The position numbers were made by a program, and so were the translations under genes. Positions 7,432-8,012 of a stretch of DNA of 8,012 nucleotides are shown piece by piece; position 1 is the first letter of the stretch, and the number at the start of each line of letters is the position of its first letter. The stretch comes from JACCZX01 sp040003315 (GTDB taxonomy: Bacteria; Pseudomonadota; Gammaproteobacteria; Burkholderiales; Burkholderiaceae_F): the NCBI GenBank assembly GCA_040003315.1, contig JBDUCU010000125.1, positions 1 through 8,012 on the forward strand, given 5' to 3'. A model generated the notes under the pieces. That model was not told where the DNA came from. It searched no databases and saw nothing but the letters and a program-made list of their open reading frames with translations.

Positions 7432-7446
7432 TTCCGCAAAGCGGAA
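7432..7446. repeat. short perfect hairpin
   Basis: TTCCGC (7432-7437) and GCGGAA (7441-7446) form a 6-base perfect stem with an AAA loop. No T-run follows. It is short enough to be chance, and its role is unknown. Confidence 0.4.
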
Positions 7447-7460
7447 ACTCGAACAGTGTC

Positions 7461-7488
7461 CTGACGCCCCACATTGCCTTAGTATTAA
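7461..7488 (+). promoter_or_regulatory. weak candidate sigma-70 promoter for the TRAP binding-protein gene
   Basis: CTGACG (7461-7466) and TATTAA (7483-7488) are 16 bases apart, each matching about four of six consensus positions, within one of the few A/T-rich patches of the region. It would give a leader of roughly 120 bases before the ATG at 7613. A second A/T-rich patch at 7551-7565 lacks a good -35 partner. This is a guess from consensus only. Confidence 0.2.
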
Positions 7489-7612
7489 TGATTGACGGGC
7501 AGGTGAATCGTTCTCGGTGTTGCCAGGGATATGGTCAGCGCCAGATCACGTTATTAACAAAAATAAGCCCGCGCCAGACCGCCACCTATCGGTCACCACA
7601 CCAGGAGACGTC

Positions 7613-8012
7613 ATGTTGAATTACTGCAAGCCGGCGGCGACCGCGGTCGCATCTTCCCTCATTCGCACCATCATCCTGTCCGCGAGCGTCGCTCTGGTCG
7701 GCGTCGCGACGGCGCAAACCAAGCAGTTCTCGTTCGCGTACGACCAACCCAAGACGAGCGCTTACGGCTTCGGGGCCGAGGTCTTTGACAAGCGGCTCTC
7801 AGAGCTGAGCAAAGGGACGATGTCGACCAATCAATATCCGGGCGCCCAACTCGGCTCCGAGGCGCAGACGCTGCAGAAAGTGCAGACCGGCGACATCGAC
7901 TTCGTGCTCGTGTCCACCGCTAACTCCTCGACCATCCAGCCCGAATCCGGTGTTTTCTCTTTGCACTTCATCTTTCGAAGCCCGGACCACGCGGTCAAGG
8001 TGTTGACAGACC
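7613..8012 (+). CDS. TRAP transporter solute-binding protein, DctP family (partial, runs off the window)
   Basis: The first 133 codons of a periplasmic binding protein are present, with no stop before the window end; a complete family member has about 330 residues. AGGAG at 7603-7607 lies 5 bases before the ATG. A Sec signal peptide with hydrophobic core TIILSASVALVGVATA is probably cut after A34, before QTKQFSF. The mature part shows DctP traits: YPGAQLGSEAQTLQKVQTGDIDFVLV near residues 76-101, matching the family's P-x-x-QLG-x-E followed by a helix and G-x-[IL]-D, and then FSLHFIFRSPDHAVKVL. TRAP systems import organic acids or similar solutes using an ion gradient, with membrane subunits DctQ and DctM that would be expected downstream. 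The ligand cannot be told because the binding arginine region lies beyond the edge. It is a separate transcription unit from the dpp operon. Confidence 0.87.
   Translation, partial: MLNYCKPAATAVASSLIRTIILSASVALVGVATAQTKQFSFAYDQPKTSAYGFGAEVFDKRLSELSKGTMSTNQYPGAQLGSEAQTLQKVQTGDIDFVLVSTANSSTIQPESGVFSLHFIFRSPDHAVKVLTD

Larger units (their letters stand above)
7227..7612. other. intergenic region between dppA and the TRAP binding-protein gene
   Basis: These 386 bases hold no gene I can support. A 90-codon open frame (7347-7619) has no ribosome binding site or protein character and runs into the next gene's start. From left to right I see GATATC in two copies (7212-7217, 7237-7242), a long hairpin at 7285-7321, a perfect 10-base palindrome GCGCTAGCGC at 7351-7360, a small hairpin at 7432-7446, and two A/T-rich patches at about 7481-7495 and 7551-7565 that stand out from the GC-rich surroundings. 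The region probably ends the dpp transcript and starts the TRAP transcript. Confidence 0.6.

Noticed and set aside
7347..7619. A 90-codon small protein before the TRAP gene
   Set aside because: It has no ribosome binding site and a mixed composition, and its end overlaps the well-supported start of the TRAP gene.

Overview
The window is GC-rich, densely coded bacterial DNA. It most likely comes from a Gram-negative proteobacterium of the beta or gamma branch. The reasons are a periplasmic dipeptide-binding protein that closely matches the E. coli DppA I know, Sec-type signal peptides on two binding proteins, a TRAP-type binding protein, and strong G/C preference at third codon positions. I cannot name the genus from the sequence alone.

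Layout: (1) 84-536, plus strand, a single-domain MaoC-like hot-dog hydratase. (2) 533-1096, minus strand, a GNAT acetyltransferase of the RimJ/RimL type, convergent with the first gene; one CTAG tetranucleotide supplies both stop codons. (3) 1097-1565 has no intact gene. On the minus strand it holds what may be the eroded remains of a small gene, with a perfect AGGAGG ribosome binding site but coding-like stretches scattered over three frames. (4) 1566-7226, plus strand, a complete dipeptide ABC importer operon in the order permease B, permease C, ATPase D, ATPase F, binding protein A. (5) 7227-7612, an intergenic stretch with a long near-perfect hairpin, a short second hairpin and a weak promoter candidate. 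(6) 7613 to the right edge, plus strand, the start of a TRAP transporter binding protein (DctP family), cut by the window end.

The five dpp genes form one transcription unit. Three of the four junctions are ATGA overlaps, and the fourth is a 9-base gap in which the stop codon of dppC is part of the ribosome binding site of dppD. DppA would capture peptides in the periplasm, DppB and DppC form the membrane channel, and DppD and DppF hydrolyse ATP. All ATPase motifs, both EAA loops and the substrate-binding residues of DppA are intact, so the system looks functional. The TRAP gene that follows is a separate uptake system driven by an ion gradient and has its own leader.

I found no CRISPR array, RNA gene, insertion sequence or evident new defence or biosynthetic system. 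The most unusual items are the eroded minus-strand gene, the 37-base hairpin after dppA, and the placement of the binding-protein gene last in the operon.
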